DNA of 64,000 bases from Roseibium suaedae (GCF_900142725.1 NZ_FRBW01000005.1:1-64000); one strand, 5' to 3'; numbered from the stretch's first letter, positions 40,636-51,318 are shown. Notes: generated from the letters alone by a model not told the origin. Made by a program: numbers and translations.

Positions 40636-41688
40636 TCAGGCGAGAAGCCCCAGCTTCTTCATCTGCTCAATCTGGCTGTCGAGAATCTTGTTGGCAAGCG
40701 CATCGCTCTTGGCCGCGGAACGCCACGCTTCAACAGCCTTAAGTCTGCTTGCGGCGACATCACCCTCGTCCAGTTCGATAACGGTCACACCCTTTTCCTT
40801 GAAAGCTGCAAGCGCACTGGCATCCGTCTTGGTCTTGTTCGCCTGATACTTGTCGGAGATTTCCTTGGCAGCGTCCGCAAGTGCCTTTTTGAAATCGTCC
40901 GGCAAAGCGTCAAACGCCGCCTTGTTGGCAACATAAGACGTTGCGGTGGTCGGCTGGTGCACGCCCGGCAGGATGATGAACTGCGCGACTTCGGCAAGAC
41001 CAGCGTCAAGGTTCGCTTGCAGGTCTCCGCGATCGGCGATGTCGATCAGGCCCTTGTCCAGGGCTGAATACACTTCCGCGGTGGGAAGCGGAGTGACCGC
41101 AACGCCAAAGGCGCCCATAACAGTCGATGCCAGGCCCGTGAAACGGCCCTTCTTGCCGCTGAACTCGGCGACGGTTCTGATCTCGACCTTCGAATGAATA
41201 GGTTCCTGGTCGTAGATGGTCGGCGCAATATAGTGCAACCCGGCCGGCGCGTAGGATTCCCTTGCCATTTCCAAGCCGCCAAGTTCATAGAACCATGCGG
41301 CATAGTCCTGGGAATTCTTGTAACCAAAGGGGATCGTGCTGGTGAAGGCATGTGCGGGGATCTTGCCGGCGGTATATCCGTCGAAGGTCTTCATCATCTG
41401 AAAGGCCCCGCCGCGCACGGCATCGAAGGATTGCGCCGGAGGAACGATCTGGCCCGCAGAAAACAGCTTGAGTTCGAACGCGCCGCCGGTTTTCTCGGCG
41501 ACTTTCTGGACGAACATTTCCTCGTACTTCTGTGGCGTGGTGCCACCGTCCCAGAGCGACTGGATACGCCAGGACACCTTGCTGCCTTGTGCGATAGCCG
41601 GTGTCGCGAGCTTGCTTGCCCCCACCGCGGCAATGCCGCCAGCGGTTAACTGCAAAAGCGAGCGGCGTGAAATGTTGATCTTGGTCAT
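40636..41688 (-). CDS. dctP: TRAP transporter substrate-binding protein (DctP), probably for mevalonate
   Basis: A 350-aa periplasmic protein with a Tat-like signal (SRRSLLQLTAGGIAAVGASKLATPAIA). DctP features include GGAFQMMKTFDGYTAG, EVYSALDKGLIDIADRGDLQANLDAGLAEVAQFIILPG (the region with the substrate-clamping Arg position in many members) and a C-terminal helical section. The neighbouring gene encodes a degradative HMG-CoA reductase, whose substrate is mevalonate, so a mevalonate ligand is the simplest guess. That is an inference from context, not from binding-site residues. Confidence 0.88.
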   Translation of the reverse strand: MTKINISRRSLLQLTAGGIAAVGASKLATPAIAQGSKVSWRIQSLWDGGTTPQKYEEMFVQKVAEKTGGAFELKLFSAGQIVPPAQSFDAVRGGAFQMMKTFDGYTAGKIPAHAFTSTIPFGYKNSQDYAAWFYELGGLEMARESYAPAGLHYIAPTIYDQEPIHSKVEIRTVAEFSGKKGRFTGLASTVMGAFGVAVTPLPTAEVYSALDKGLIDIADRGDLQANLDAGLAEVAQFIILPGVHQPTTATSYVANKAAFDALPDDFKKALADAAKEISDKYQANKTKTDASALAAFKEKGVTVIELDEGDVAASRLKAVEAWRSAAKSDALANKILDSQIEQMKKLGLLA

Positions 41689-41796
41689 GTGTTCCTCCCT
41701 AGAAAATAATGACTTGCCTCAAAGGGCAGGCCTCTCTTCGCCGGTGCGGCCGGCTTCCTCCACCCAAACCCTTCCCGAAGGTTCCGGCCTCAATGA

Positions 41797-43095
41797 TTAC
41801 TTGCGCAGCGTCTCCAGCAATTCACGCGCCCGCTCTACGCGGACATCGTGGGCAGCAGCAAGCTCTCTCGCCACCGCTTCGATCTCGGCGCCAACTGCAC
41901 CGGCCACGATCGCAATATTCCGGGCATGCAACGCCATGTGTCCACGCTGGATGCCTTCAGTGGCAAGGGCCCGGATCGCGGCCATGTTCTGTGCAAGGCC
42001 GAGCGCCACGCAGATCTGAGCCAGTTCGGCGGCCGAACTGATATTCAGGATCTTCAGCGCCAGCTTTGCCAGCGGATGCGTCTTGGTGGCCCCACCGACG
42101 ATCCCGACGGCCATGGGCAGCTCAAGTGTACCGACGAGGTTTCCGGACCTGTCCTTCTCCCAGGTCGTCAGCGACGTGTAGTGGCCCTTGCGGACCGCCC
42201 AGACATGGGCGCCAGCCTCAATCGCACGCCAGTCATTTCCTGTCGCGACAATCAGCGGGTCGATGCCGTTCATGATGCCCTTGTTGTGGGTCGCGGCCCG
42301 ATAGGGATCGATCGCCGCAAACTGGTAAGCGGCGACCATGCGGTCGATCATCTCCTCGCCGGCAATGTCCTTCGTTGTCAGCGCCTCTGGCGTCACCACT
42401 ATCCGTGCCCGTGCCAGCCGCAGGTCAGCCAGGTTCGACAGGATACGTAGCCGCACCGTTCCACCGGTCAGTTCCTCGATCAAAGGCGCCACGCGTTCGG
42501 CCATCGTGTTGACGGTGTTGGCCCCCATCGCGTCGCGGACGTCAACAATCAAGTGCATCACCGCCATGGCGCCCCCGGGCATATCCGGGAACACGTGGAC
42601 TTCAATGTCGCGGCAGCCGCCACCGAGTTCCACCAGAACTTTGTCGCAGGCATTGGCGGCCGCGATGATGCGCGCGCGTTCGGACAGGATCTTCAGACGG
42701 GCGCCATACGGATCGGAGAGACCAATGATTTGCACCTGAGCACGCATCAATGGGTCGGTGACAGATGTCTGGAAACCGCCGCAGTCGCGCACGATGCGGG
42801 CCATGAAGGAAGCTGCAGCCACGACCGACGGCTCCTCGACTGCCATCGGAATGATGTAGTCGTTGCCGTTGATCGTGAAATTGGCGGCAACACCCAGCGG
42901 CAGCTCGAAGGTGCCGACGACGTTCTCGATCATGCCGTCGGCCGTCGCGAGCGGAAGCGCACCCGGCTGAGCCAGCAATGCCGCGTCGGCATCATCCAGG
43001 TCGACAGCCTCGACCACTTTCTGCCAACGCTGTTGCGGCGTGAGATTGCGGAAACCTTCCAGACGCGAGTTTGCGACGCCCGACTGAGCTTTCAC
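41797..43095 (-). CDS. mvaA: Hydroxymethylglutaryl-CoA reductase, degradative (class II)
   Basis: A 432-aa enzyme. Motifs of class II HMG-CoA reductase are in order: [14 protein letters not shown] (catalytic Glu, about residue 57), [28 protein letters not shown] (cofactor/Asp region), [11 protein letters not shown] (catalytic Lys, about residue 268) and [11 protein letters not shown] (catalytic His, about residue 388). Class II enzymes oxidise mevalonate with CoA and two NAD+ to HMG-CoA, allowing growth on mevalonate. The gene is first in the direction of a TRAP transporter set 108 bp downstream and divergent from a MocR regulator. No HMG-CoA lyase is present in the window, so the next step must be encoded elsewhere. 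Confidence 0.92.
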   Translation of the reverse strand: MKAQSGVANSRLEGFRNLTPQQRWQKVVEAVDLDDADAALLAQPGALPLATADGMIENVVGTFELPLGVAANFTINGNDYIIPMAVEEPSVVAAASFMARIVRDCGGFQTSVTDPLMRAQVQIIGLSDPYGARLKILSERARIIAAANACDKVLVELGGGCRDIEVHVFPDMPGGAMAVMHLIVDVRDAMGANTVNTMAERVAPLIEELTGGTVRLRILSNLADLRLARARIVVTPEALTTKDIAGEEMIDRMVAAYQFAAIDPYRAATHNKGIMNGIDPLIVATGNDWRAIEAGAHVWAVRKGHYTSLTTWEKDRSGNLVGTLELPMAVGIVGGATKTHPLAKLALKILNISSAAELAQICVALGLAQNMAAIRALATEGIQRGHMALHARNIAIVAGAVGAEIEAVARELAAAHDVRVERARELLETLRK

Positions 43096-43171
43096 TTTGA
43101 TCCTCCCAAGTGATTATTCGGCGACTCTAGCTCTTTGCCTCGTCCGCCAGCTTTCCCTAAGCTTGCTGATA

Positions 43172-43222
43172 TTGTACCATCAATACAAGGTACAGTTTGG
43201 ACCAGTTTGAACTTGCTGTACC
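43172..43222. promoter_or_regulatory. Repeat cluster between mvaA and the MocR gene
   Basis: TTGTACC (43172-43178), GGTACAG (43189-43195) and CTGTACC (43216-43222) give one direct and two inverted arrangements of a GTACC half-site. MocR regulators typically bind such mixed repeats in the divergent intergenic region. The last half-site falls in a possible spacer of a forward promoter (TTGAAC at 43207, 17 bp, weak -10). Confidence 0.55.
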
Positions 43223-43253
43223 AGTCAAGTTTTAGGAACAGTGGGAGAGGCAG

Positions 43254-44639
43254 GTGACGGGCAAGGACAGCAAGGCCGAGCAGATCGCGGCCCGGATCGT
43301 ACTGTCAATCAACGAAGGAGTGTTGCAGAAGGGCACGCGGCTACGTTCGTTGCGAGCTGCGGCTACAGCCTACAACGTGTCGAAGAATACGGTCGTCGAG
43401 GCATATGACCGCCTGGTCGCGCGTGGCTACGTGGAACCCAGGCACGGCGCTGGCTACTATGTGACCGGCATCCGTCGCCAACCGGATGATGCGGTCGGGG
43501 TCCGGCAGGCCGAAGCGGTCGACATCGCAACACTGCTGCGCGAACAGTTGGAGCACAGCTTCACCACACGCCTCGGCGAAGGACGCCCACCAGCCGAATG
43601 GGTGGAAGGTTCCGTCCTGAAGAGCCATCTGCGCAATATAGCGAGCGGTCACAGGGGGTTGTTCGAGCATGCATATGAAAGCCCTATTGGCTATCTGCCG
43701 CTACGCGAAACACTGTCACGGACGCTTGAGGAACGGTCCATCGCCGTTCATCCGCAAAACATCCTTCTGACCCTCGGCGCCAACCATGCCTTTGATCTGA
43801 TTATCCGTCAGTATCTGCGCCCGGGCGATGCCGTCTTGACCGACAGTCCCGGATATTATCCCCTCTTCGCGAAACTGAAGCTGGCCGGTGCGCGATTGAT
43901 TGGCGTGCGCCGCGACCGAAGCGGTCCGGATCCCGACGATCTTGCGGCGAAAGCGCAGGCAAGTGGCGCCCGCTTCTTCTTTACACAATCGCTCGCGCAC
44001 AATCCGACAGGCTCATCCCTGACACTCGGCCGGGCATACGACATTCTCAGGATCGCCGACCAGCTGGATTTTATGATCGTGGAGGACGATGCGTTTGGCG
44101 ATCTCATGCCGGCAAGCGCTGCCCGGCTTGCCGCACTCGACCAGTTACGCCGCGTCGTCTACGTCGGCACCTTCGCCAAGATCCTCTCCGCCAGCCTTCG
44201 GGTAGGCTATGTCGCCGCTTCAGCGGATTTCATCGGCAATCTCGTCAATATGAAGATGCTGACGATCGTCAACTCCTCCGGATATGTCGAACGTATCGTT
44301 CACACCGTTCTGAACGACGGCCATTATCGCCATCACCTCAAGCGCCTCAATGGACGGATCAGGGATGCGCAAGTGTCTGCGATACGGAGCCTTCGCAAAC
44401 TTGGCCTGCAGCCCTGGATCGAAGAGGTCGATGGCTATTATCTCTGGGTCGAACTGCCGGAAGGGATCAACGACATAGAACTCACACGCCGCGCTGCGCG
44501 CGAGAGCATCTTTCTCGCACCGGGTTCCGTATTCGAAATCGATAATGATCCAAGCAAACGGAGCCACCTCAGACTGAACGTGGCCTATGTGGATGACGCA
44601 AGATGCTCAGAGTTTTTCAAACGAGAGCTCGGCGGATAA
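43254..44639 (+). CDS. MocR-family regulator (GntR winged helix fused to PLP aminotransferase-like domain)
   Basis: A 461-aa protein from GTG 43254. Residues about 8-75 form a GntR-type winged helix (AEQIAARIVLSINEGVLQKGTRLRSLR, YNVSKNTVVEAYDRLVARGYVEP); the rest is a fold type I aminotransferase-like domain with TLGANHAFDLII, DSPGYYPLFAKLKLAG, SLAHNPTGSSLTLGRAYDIL, IVEDDAFGD, and the PLP-binding Lys in VGTFAKILSASLRVGY. MocR proteins use PLP as a sensory cofactor rather than for transamination. It is divergent from the HMG-CoA reductase/TRAP operon and is its probable regulator. Confidence 0.9.
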   Translation: MTGKDSKAEQIAARIVLSINEGVLQKGTRLRSLRAAATAYNVSKNTVVEAYDRLVARGYVEPRHGAGYYVTGIRRQPDDAVGVRQAEAVDIATLLREQLEHSFTTRLGEGRPPAEWVEGSVLKSHLRNIASGHRGLFEHAYESPIGYLPLRETLSRTLEERSIAVHPQNILLTLGANHAFDLIIRQYLRPGDAVLTDSPGYYPLFAKLKLAGARLIGVRRDRSGPDPDDLAAKAQASGARFFFTQSLAHNPTGSSLTLGRAYDILRIADQLDFMIVEDDAFGDLMPASAARLAALDQLRRVVYVGTFAKILSASLRVGYVAASADFIGNLVNMKMLTIVNSSGYVERIVHTVLNDGHYRHHLKRLNGRIRDAQVSAIRSLRKLGLQPWIEEVDGYYLWVELPEGINDIELTRRAARESIFLAPGSVFEIDNDPSKRSHLRLNVAYVDDARCSEFFKRELGG

Positions 44640-44774
44640 TAGACCAAGCTCTGGTTAAGCCATGGCAAGCAGGCAAGCGGTCCTCAAGACGAGCCCACTT
44701 GCCGATCTATCGAGCGACCAAACGCAAAAGCCCGTCAAACGCCTGGTTGCTTCGTGGCGCAATGAACAGCTCTG

Positions 44775-46082
44775 TCAGCGCAGGTTCTCCGGAATCCAGT
44801 CGCCGTGAGCCTTCAACAGGTCGCCGGTCAAGGCCCAGATCTGGTCGAGATCCAGTTCCGCCGCCGTATGCGGGTCGAGCATCGCTGCGTGGAAGATATG
44901 GTCGCGGTTGCCGGTGACGATGGCCTCGACTGTCAGGGCCTGGACGTTGATGTTGGTCTGCATCAGGGCGGCAAGATGTGGTGGCAGGGCGCCGATACGG
45001 GTCGGCTGGATGCCGTTGCGGTCAACAAGGCACGGCACTTCGACACAGCAGCCCTGCGGCAGGTTCGAGATGATCTGGTCATTGGTGACGTTGCCGTAGA
45101 TCACCGCAGGCTGTCCGGTGACCATGGCGCGGATGATGTGGGAACCGTATTCGACGCTGCGCTCGATCTCGACCGTCTTGTCCGGGTCCTGCATGTCTTT
45201 CGAAAGCCGCTGCCAGTCGGCGATCTGGTTCTCGCAGCGGCGGGGATATTCATCGAGCGGAATGTTGAAACGTTCGATCAGATCCTCGCGGCCGGACTTG
45301 ATGTACCAGGGCACATATTCGGAGAAATGCTCCGAGCTTTCCGTAACGAAATAGCCGAGCCGCTTGAACATGTCATAGCGGACCCGGTTCCAGTCCGGCA
45401 CGCGCCCCTCTTCCATCACCTGCCGGATGCGCGGATAGAGGTCTTCGCCCTTGTGCTCGAACTTCAGATAGAAGGCCATATGGTTGATGCCGGCGACGAG
45501 ATAGTCGATCTCGTCGACCGGAACCCCGATATCGTCGGCCAGTTCCTTCGCCGTGTGTGGCACGGAGTGGCACAATCCAACGGTCCGGATCTTCGACAGG
45601 CGGCTCAGGCCCCAGCAGTTCATCGCCATGGGGTTGGCGTAGTTGATGTGCAGCGTGTCCGGGCACAGGCGTTCCATGTCCTTCGACATATCCGCCAGAA
45701 CCGGAACCGTACGCAGCGCCCGCATGATGCCGCCGATGCCGAGCGTGTCGGCGATGGTCTGGCGCAGGCCATAGGCCTTGGGCGTCTCGAAATCCACGAC
45801 CGTGCCAGGCTTGTAACCGGCGACCTGAATCATATTGATGCAGAAATCGGCGCCATCCAGAGCTCTGGAGCGGTCCGTCGTCGCACTGATGCTCGCGGGA
45901 ACGTCGAGCTGCCGCTTGATCTTGTTGCCGACAGCAAGCGATTCTCCCAGGCGCTGCTCGTCGATGTCGTAAAGCACGATTTCCGCATCCCGCAGCTCCT
46001 CGAAGGAGAGGATATCGCCCATCAGATGCTTGGCGAAAACGGTGCTGCCCGCACCGATGAAGGTAATCTTGGGGGCGTGCAT
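44775..46082 (-). CDS. GH4 glycosidase, MelA-type alpha-galactosidase
   Basis: A 435-aa NAD+- and divalent-metal-dependent glycosidase. The N-terminal dinucleotide motif is ITFIGAGSTVFAK; NYANPMAMNCW binds the sugar; metal ligands are Cys in GLCHSVP (about residue 171) and His in GINHMAF (about 200). The CHS motif matches MelA-type alpha-galactosidases rather than phospho-glycosidases. GH4 enzymes work by oxidation, elimination and re-reduction at C3. The frame opens at 46133, but ATG 46082 has GGAG 7 bases upstream and starts next to the Rossmann strand. Last gene of the LacI-controlled sugar operon. A related substrate such as an alpha-galacturonide cannot be excluded. Confidence 0.88.
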   Translation of the reverse strand: MHAPKITFIGAGSTVFAKHLMGDILSFEELRDAEIVLYDIDEQRLGESLAVGNKIKRQLDVPASISATTDRSRALDGADFCINMIQVAGYKPGTVVDFETPKAYGLRQTIADTLGIGGIMRALRTVPVLADMSKDMERLCPDTLHINYANPMAMNCWGLSRLSKIRTVGLCHSVPHTAKELADDIGVPVDEIDYLVAGINHMAFYLKFEHKGEDLYPRIRQVMEEGRVPDWNRVRYDMFKRLGYFVTESSEHFSEYVPWYIKSGREDLIERFNIPLDEYPRRCENQIADWQRLSKDMQDPDKTVEIERSVEYGSHIIRAMVTGQPAVIYGNVTNDQIISNLPQGCCVEVPCLVDRNGIQPTRIGALPPHLAALMQTNINVQALTVEAIVTGNRDHIFHAAMLDPHTAAELDLDQIWALTGDLLKAHGDWIPENLR

Positions 46083-46188
46083 TGCAGTCTCCGGAAAGCC
46101 GCAGCCTTGCGCGGCATATTTTAGAAGGTCCAAATTGCCAGCGCTGGACCGGCAGCATCAGGCAGCTCTGCAGTGGAAGCGGCGCAGC

Positions 46189-47268
46189 CTAGCGGATGCG
46201 CTCGCCTCCTTCTGTGAAATACAGAAGATCCCCGGCATTGAAACGGGCGTCGAGACGGCCGTCGTCAATGGCGGAAATGCCGGGATATTTGACTGTGATC
46301 AGATCGCCCGAACCACGTCCGTGGACCAGAGTTTCAGACCCCAGATGCTCGACCATTTCAATGGCGACGCTCAAGCCCTGATCTCCTTGCTCATTGAACT
46401 TTTCCGGACGGATGCCCACGGTGATCCGTGTCCCGGGCGCGGGCAGGTTCTTCAGGCCAGTTACTGGCACTGTTACTCCAAAATCCTCCAGCGTTACCGC
46501 CGGTCCGCCCTGCCCGTCACCGCCCCCGGCCACGCGGGCCGGAAGGAAGTTCATTTTCGGCGAGCCGATGAAACCGGCGACAAACTGATTGTCCGGATCG
46601 GTATAGAGCTCAAGCGGTGTGCCGGTCTGCTCGATCCGGCCCGCGCGCAGCACGACGATCTTGTCGGCCAGCGTCATGGCCTCCACCTGGTCATGAGTGA
46701 CGTAGATAACCGTCGCACCGAGCCGCTTGTGCAGCTTGGCGATCTCGATGCGCATGTGAACGCGCAGTTCCGCATCGAGGTTGGACAGCGGCTCGTCGAA
46801 CAGAAACACCTTGGGGTGGCGGACGATCGCCCTGCCGATGGCCACCCGCTGGCGCTGGCCGCCGGATAGCTGGCCGGGCTTGCGCTCCAGCAGCGGTTCC
46901 AGCTCCAGAATCCGGGCCGCGTCCATCACCTGACGGTCGATCTGTGCTTTCGGCACACCAGCGAAACGCAGCGCGAAACCCATGTTCTGGCGGACACTCA
47001 TATGCGGATAAAGCGCATAGGACTGGAACACCATGGCGATGCCGCGTTTCGACGGATCAGTGTCGTTCATCCGCGCCCCGCCGATCTCCAGGTCGCCGGA
47101 GGTGATGTCCTCAAGTCCGGCGATCATGCGCAGCAAGGTCGACTTGCCGCAGCCGGATGGCCCGACGAAAACGGTAAAGGCCCCCTGTTCGATCTCGAGA
47201 TCGACATCCTTGATGACCTTCAAGGTGCCAAAGGACTTGCTGACCTGTCTGAGGCTCAGTTCGCTCAT
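46189..47268 (-). CDS. Sugar ABC transporter ATP-binding protein (UgpC/MalK type)
   Basis: A 359-aa ATPase with Walker [11 protein letters not shown]-loop [17 protein letters not shown], signature [15 protein letters not shown], Walker [17 protein letters not shown] and switch His in VTHDQVEAM. The C-terminal regulatory TOBE region ([22 protein letters not shown]) is typical of MalK-group importers. The frame opens far upstream at 48012 through the GH2 gene, but GGGAGGG precedes ATG 47268 and the family starts exactly there. Powers uptake of the galactoside brought in by the two permeases. Confidence 0.92.
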   Translation of the reverse strand: MSELSLRQVSKSFGTLKVIKDVDLEIEQGAFTVFVGPSGCGKSTLLRMIAGLEDITSGDLEIGGARMNDTDPSKRGIAMVFQSYALYPHMSVRQNMGFALRFAGVPKAQIDRQVMDAARILELEPLLERKPGQLSGGQRQRVAIGRAIVRHPKVFLFDEPLSNLDAELRVHMRIEIAKLHKRLGATVIYVTHDQVEAMTLADKIVVLRAGRIEQTGTPLELYTDPDNQFVAGFIGSPKMNFLPARVAGGGDGQGGPAVTLEDFGVTVPVTGLKNLPAPGTRITVGIRPEKFNEQGDQGLSVAIEMVEHLGSETLVHGRGSGDLITVKYPGISAIDDGRLDARFNAGDLLYFTEGGERIR

Positions 47269-47279
47269 GCCACCCTCCC

Positions 47280-49511
47280 CTATACCGCCGTCAGGCGCAG
47301 GTGCTGAGGGCTGAACCGTGGCGAGGACACGGTAACGCCGATGTCTCCCGTCTCCCCGGTGGATTCCAGCCAGAACCCGGTGGTGCCGCCGGTGAGAACC
47401 GGCATATCCGGCCCCAGCAGCCGGGCGGGACCGGTGACCGAGACATGCACCGGCTCGTCCAGGAACGGCAGGATATGACCCGTCTGGTCGAGCGCCCGGA
47501 CGATGACGCGCACCTGGTCCTTGTGGCCGGCGGTCACGGTGTCCTCGTCGGCTTCCACCTGCAACTTGGCGGGCAAGGGACTTGACGTCAGCCTGACGGT
47601 CATGACCGGCTTGCCATCGATGAAGCCTGTGACCCGGCCATCTTCCCATTGCATGCCCCACAGGCCGAGTTCGTCTGCCGAAAAATGCCGCCGGTCGAAC
47701 ACCACGGGCGCGTGGGGCAGATGCGGATAGGTGCTGCGGTCCGGGCCGACCCGTTTGACGACACTCTCGCCATAGGCAAGTTCCACCTCGTCGCAGTTGG
47801 TCAGCACGATCAGGGGCAGGATGCCGCCGATGTTGCGCTCGCCCCGCGCCCAGAAAGTGACAGGCTTCAGGATGACCTCGTCCGCCGGATCGCACTGGCT
47901 GGCATAGACATGCGCTGCAAATTTCGGCTCGCGGAACACATCCATCACGCCGTGATGGCAGATCCGGTCGCCGGAGCCGAAGTCTTTGTGGGTGTTGTAG
48001 TCGAACATGCACCAGCCGATGGAGCCGGAGATCGAAGGGTCGCCGTAGCTGGCATTCAACACCTGCAAATGGCGCGTCACATGCTCCGCCTGGCGCTGTT
48101 CCTGATCATGGCGCTTGGTCGGATACATGTGGCCACCATATTCGGTGATCATATAGGGCACCTTGCGCGGCAGGCCGGTGCATTCCTGCTGGTCCCGAAG
48201 CGCGATGCGGCCCCGGTTGCGGCCCGGCAGTTCTTCATCCCCCAGGATGAAGTCATTCATCGTGTAGACGTCTTCGAGGAACTCGCTGTCGGTGATGTAG
48301 CGCACGCCGCCAGTCTGGCGGGTCGGGTCAAGCGCACGGGCGACCCGGTTGGTTTCCAGATAAAAGGCGTGATTGTCCTGGGATTCGTTGATGCGCACGC
48401 CCCAAAGAATGATGGAAGGATGGTTCCAGTCGCGCTCGATCATGCGCTCCACATTGCGCACGGATTCGGCCTGCCACTCCTCGCCGCCTATATGCTGCCA
48501 GCCGGGAATTTCCTCGAACACCAGCAGCCCGATCCGGTCGCAATGGTCCAGGAACCAGGGCGACTGCGGATAATGCGAGGTGCGCACCAGATTGCACTTG
48601 AGATCCTCTTTCAGGATCTCCGCATCCCGCTCCTGCGCCCGCTTGCCCATGGCATAGCCGGAATAAGGCCAGGCCTGGTGCCGGTTCAGGCCTCGGATCT
48701 TGAAGGGCTTGCCATTGAGCAGGAAGCCTTCCGGCGTGAATTCCGCGGTGCGGAAGCCGAACGTGGAGGACAGATCATCCGTTCCCGTGGACGATGTCAG
48801 CACAGCCTCGGCGGTATAAAGGACCGGATTGCCCGGCTCCCAGAGCGAAAGACCGGTCAGGCCGGTAAAGAACAACGTTTCGCTCTCTGCCGAAACGGTC
48901 TTTTCTAAGCTGGCGATCACCGTGCCCGAGGCATCCTTCAGCTGAACATTCAGCAGACCTTCGGCCTCAGCCATATCAACGCGGACGGTCACCGTCTTCT
49001 CATGAGACAGCGCATCGGGCGTTTCGATCTTGAGCCGGCGGATATGGACAGGTTCGGTCACCTTCAGCCAGGCATCGCGGTAGATGCCCGCGTAGGTGAG
49101 ATAATCGATCCGGCCACCGAAGGGCGGAATCTCGGGATTTTCCGATCCGTCGATCTTCACGGTGATCAGATTTCCGCCGGGCTTCAGATGTCTGGTGAGG
49201 CGTGCCTCAAAGGGCGTGTAGCCATCCTTGTGGGCGGCCACTTCCAGCCCGTTCACCCAGACAACTGCATTGGCCATGGCGCCGTCGAACTGGATCGAGA
49301 CTTCCTTGCCTTCGAACTCCGGCTGCCAGTCCAGCTGCTTCTGATAGGTGAAGACGCGCTGATAGCTGGTCTCATCAAAATAGTTCAGCGGCAGATCAAC
49401 GGCATTGTGCGGCAGGCGCACCTCTGCCCCGGGCTGGATCTGCGTCTTCATCTCCTCGGAAAAGCCGTCGAGGAAGGTCCAGCCATCGTTGAAAAGGGTG
49501 GTCTTGCGCAT
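47280..49511 (-). CDS. GH2 beta-galactosidase-like glycosidase
   Basis: A 743-aa enzyme with the GH2 layout: sugar-binding jelly roll (about 1-170, [14 protein letters not shown]), an Ig-like domain, the TIM barrel with [30 protein letters not shown], acid/base Glu in [10 protein letters not shown] (about 374) and nucleophile Glu in YMITEYGGH (about 455), then a C-terminal Ig-like region. There is no signal peptide, so it acts on imported sugar in the cytoplasm. It is shorter than LacZ (about 1020) and similar to other bacterial GH2 beta-galactosidases. It lies between the permease and ATPase genes with gaps of 8-11 bp. Confidence 0.88.
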   Translation of the reverse strand: MRKTTLFNDGWTFLDGFSEEMKTQIQPGAEVRLPHNAVDLPLNYFDETSYQRVFTYQKQLDWQPEFEGKEVSIQFDGAMANAVVWVNGLEVAAHKDGYTPFEARLTRHLKPGGNLITVKIDGSENPEIPPFGGRIDYLTYAGIYRDAWLKVTEPVHIRRLKIETPDALSHEKTVTVRVDMAEAEGLLNVQLKDASGTVIASLEKTVSAESETLFFTGLTGLSLWEPGNPVLYTAEAVLTSSTGTDDLSSTFGFRTAEFTPEGFLLNGKPFKIRGLNRHQAWPYSGYAMGKRAQERDAEILKEDLKCNLVRTSHYPQSPWFLDHCDRIGLLVFEEIPGWQHIGGEEWQAESVRNVERMIERDWNHPSIILWGVRINESQDNHAFYLETNRVARALDPTRQTGGVRYITDSEFLEDVYTMNDFILGDEELPGRNRGRIALRDQQECTGLPRKVPYMITEYGGHMYPTKRHDQEQRQAEHVTRHLQVLNASYGDPSISGSIGWCMFDYNTHKDFGSGDRICHHGVMDVFREPKFAAHVYASQCDPADEVILKPVTFWARGERNIGGILPLIVLTNCDEVELAYGESVVKRVGPDRSTYPHLPHAPVVFDRRHFSADELGLWGMQWEDGRVTGFIDGKPVMTVRLTSSPLPAKLQVEADEDTVTAGHKDQVRVIVRALDQTGHILPFLDEPVHVSVTGPARLLGPDMPVLTGGTTGFWLESTGETGDIGVTVSSPRFSPQHLRLTAV

Positions 49512-49519
49512 GGAAAGTC

Positions 49520-50338
49520 CTATTTGACGGAGCCGAGCATGCCCTGCACGAACTGCCGCTGCATGAGAAAGAAAACGATAAGGGTCGGGAGCGTGGCGAG
49601 AATGGCACTCACCATCACCGCGCCATAGTCAGGGTAGTAGGCCGAGGCGATCGACGAGACGACGAGCGTGATCGTCTTGGTGTCGTTGGACTGCAGCACG
49701 ATCAGCGGCCAGAGATAATTGTTCCATGCGGTCATGAAGACGATGACGAAGGCGGCCGCATAGGTGGACCGCATCACCGGCACATAGATCAGCAGGAAGA
49801 TCTGCCATTCCTTCAGTCCGTCCACCCTCGCCGCATCCCGCAGTTCCAGCGGGAAGGCTTTGGTCGACTGGCGAAAATAGAAGATGATGAAAGCCGAGCC
49901 GATGCTGGGCAGGATCACGGCCCAGTGGGTGTTGATGAGGTGCAGCTTGCCCATCATGATGAAGAGCGGGATCATCAGCGCCGCAAAGGGGATCATCAGG
50001 GTCAGCAGCAGAACGCGGTAGAGCCGGTCGCGCAGGCGCGAGCGGAAGATCTCGAAGCCGTATCCGGCGATCGAAGCCACGGCCAGCGTGAACAAGGTGG
50101 TCAGAAGCGCGATCTTCAGCGAGTTCCACAGGATCAGCGGCACATCGGCAAAGGCCAGGAAGCTGACGATGTTGTCAAACAGCGCCCCGCCCAGGCCAAA
50201 CTTGCCGCGGCTGATGTCCGCGCTGGTGTTCGTTGCCCCCAGCACCATCCAGAGGAAGGGGAAAATCGACAGGAAAGCTGCCGTGATCAGAAAGAGATAG
50301 ACGAGGCCGCCGCGCAGCCGCTGGAAATAGAGATCCAT
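49520..50338 (-). CDS. Sugar ABC transporter permease (MalG type)
   Basis: A 272-aa permease with six hydrophobic segments. The EAA loop reads ELRDAARVDGLKEWQIFLLIYVPVMRS, and MVLGATNTSADI is typical of carbohydrate permeases of the CUT1 group. It overlaps the stop of the other permease by one base (TGATG). Works with the MalF-type partner and the MalK-type ATPase. Confidence 0.9.
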   Translation of the reverse strand: MDLYFQRLRGGLVYLFLITAAFLSIFPFLWMVLGATNTSADISRGKFGLGGALFDNIVSFLAFADVPLILWNSLKIALLTTLFTLAVASIAGYGFEIFRSRLRDRLYRVLLLTLMIPFAALMIPLFIMMGKLHLINTHWAVILPSIGSAFIIFYFRQSTKAFPLELRDAARVDGLKEWQIFLLIYVPVMRSTYAAAFVIVFMTAWNNYLWPLIVLQSNDTKTITLVVSSIASAYYPDYGAVMVSAILATLPTLIVFFLMQRQFVQGMLGSVK

Positions 50339-51243
50339 CAGGTCCGCTCCCGCAAGGCATAGAACTGGAGCAGCGACAGCAGTGCGACGGCGATCACGAT
50401 CACATAGGAAACCGTGGCGGCATAGCCGAAGTTCGGCATGAACTTGAAGGTCAGGTTGTAGATATAGACCGACAGGGTCAGGGCTGAATTCGAGGGCCCG
50501 GCGGCACCGCCTGCATCGCTGGTCATGATGTTTCGCACCTCGTCGAAGAGCTGCAAGGTGCCAATGGTCGAGGTCACGGTGGTGAACAAGATCACCGGCT
50601 TCAGCATCGGAACGGTCAGGAAGAAGAACCGGCCATAAGCAGGCACGCCGTCGATTCGGGCAGCCTCATGGATCGACTTGTCGATGTTCTGCAAGGCCGC
50701 CAGATAGAAGATCATGTTGTAGCCGGTCCAGCGCCAGGTGATGGCGATGATGATCAGGACACGGGACCAGAACGGATCGGTCATCCAGGGAATGGGCGAA
50801 GAGATCAGCCCCAGGTCCAGCAGCGTTGTGTTGACCAGCCCGTCCTGCACGAACATGCTTTTGAACAGAACCGAATAGGCCACCAGCGAGGACACGCAGG
50901 GCAGGAAGATTGCCGTGCGGATCAGGCCTCGGAAGCGGACCCTCTTGTCATCGAGCATGGTGGCAAGAAGCAGCGCCAGGATCAGCATCACCGGCACCTG
51001 CACGATGAAGAAGATCATGGTGTTGTAAAGTGCCAGCCCCAGCATGGGGTCGGAAAAGAGCCGGAGGATATTGGCGGTCAGGTCGAAATGCATCTTCATC
51101 CCACGTCCGGTCTGAAACGACATCCAGAGCGAATAGAGGATGGGATAGACCATGAAGACCGCGATCAGCAGCACTGCGGGCGCAACGAAGAGCCAGCCGT
51201 TCACATCGAAGTAGCGGTTCAGTCTTGGCGATGCTTTGTCCAT
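50338..51243 (-). CDS. Sugar ABC transporter permease (MalF type)
   Basis: A 301-aa permease with six hydrophobic segments, beginning MDKASPRLNRYFDVNGWLF. The EAA loop is SIHEAARIDGVPAYGRFFFLTVPMLKPV. The frame is open to 51657, but the extra 138 residues are Ser/Arg-rich and out of character, and overlap the binding-protein gene; AAGG lies 8 bases before ATG 51243. It is 110 bp after the binding-protein gene, with a hairpin between. Confidence 0.9.
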   Translation of the reverse strand: MDKASPRLNRYFDVNGWLFVAPAVLLIAVFMVYPILYSLWMSFQTGRGMKMHFDLTANILRLFSDPMLGLALYNTMIFFIVQVPVMLILALLLATMLDDKRVRFRGLIRTAIFLPCVSSLVAYSVLFKSMFVQDGLVNTTLLDLGLISSPIPWMTDPFWSRVLIIIAITWRWTGYNMIFYLAALQNIDKSIHEAARIDGVPAYGRFFFLTVPMLKPVILFTTVTSTIGTLQLFDEVRNIMTSDAGGAAGPSNSALTLSVYIYNLTFKFMPNFGYAATVSYVIVIAVALLSLLQFYALRERT

Positions 51244-51318
51244 GGAATGCCTTGTCCGCATGGCAAACTCCGCCCAGGGGTCGCCGGTGGGTGCAGGGGA
51301 AAAAGACCAGGAAGGGAA

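Noticed and set aside
44805..46124. A 439-codon forward frame opposite the GH4 gene
   Set aside because: Antisense shadow; the GH4 motifs on the reverse strand are complete.
47269..48012. N-terminal extension of the sugar ABC ATPase frame by 248 residues
   Set aside because: It overlaps the GH2 gene in another frame and is Arg/Gly/Pro-rich; the true start at 47268 has a strong ribosome site.
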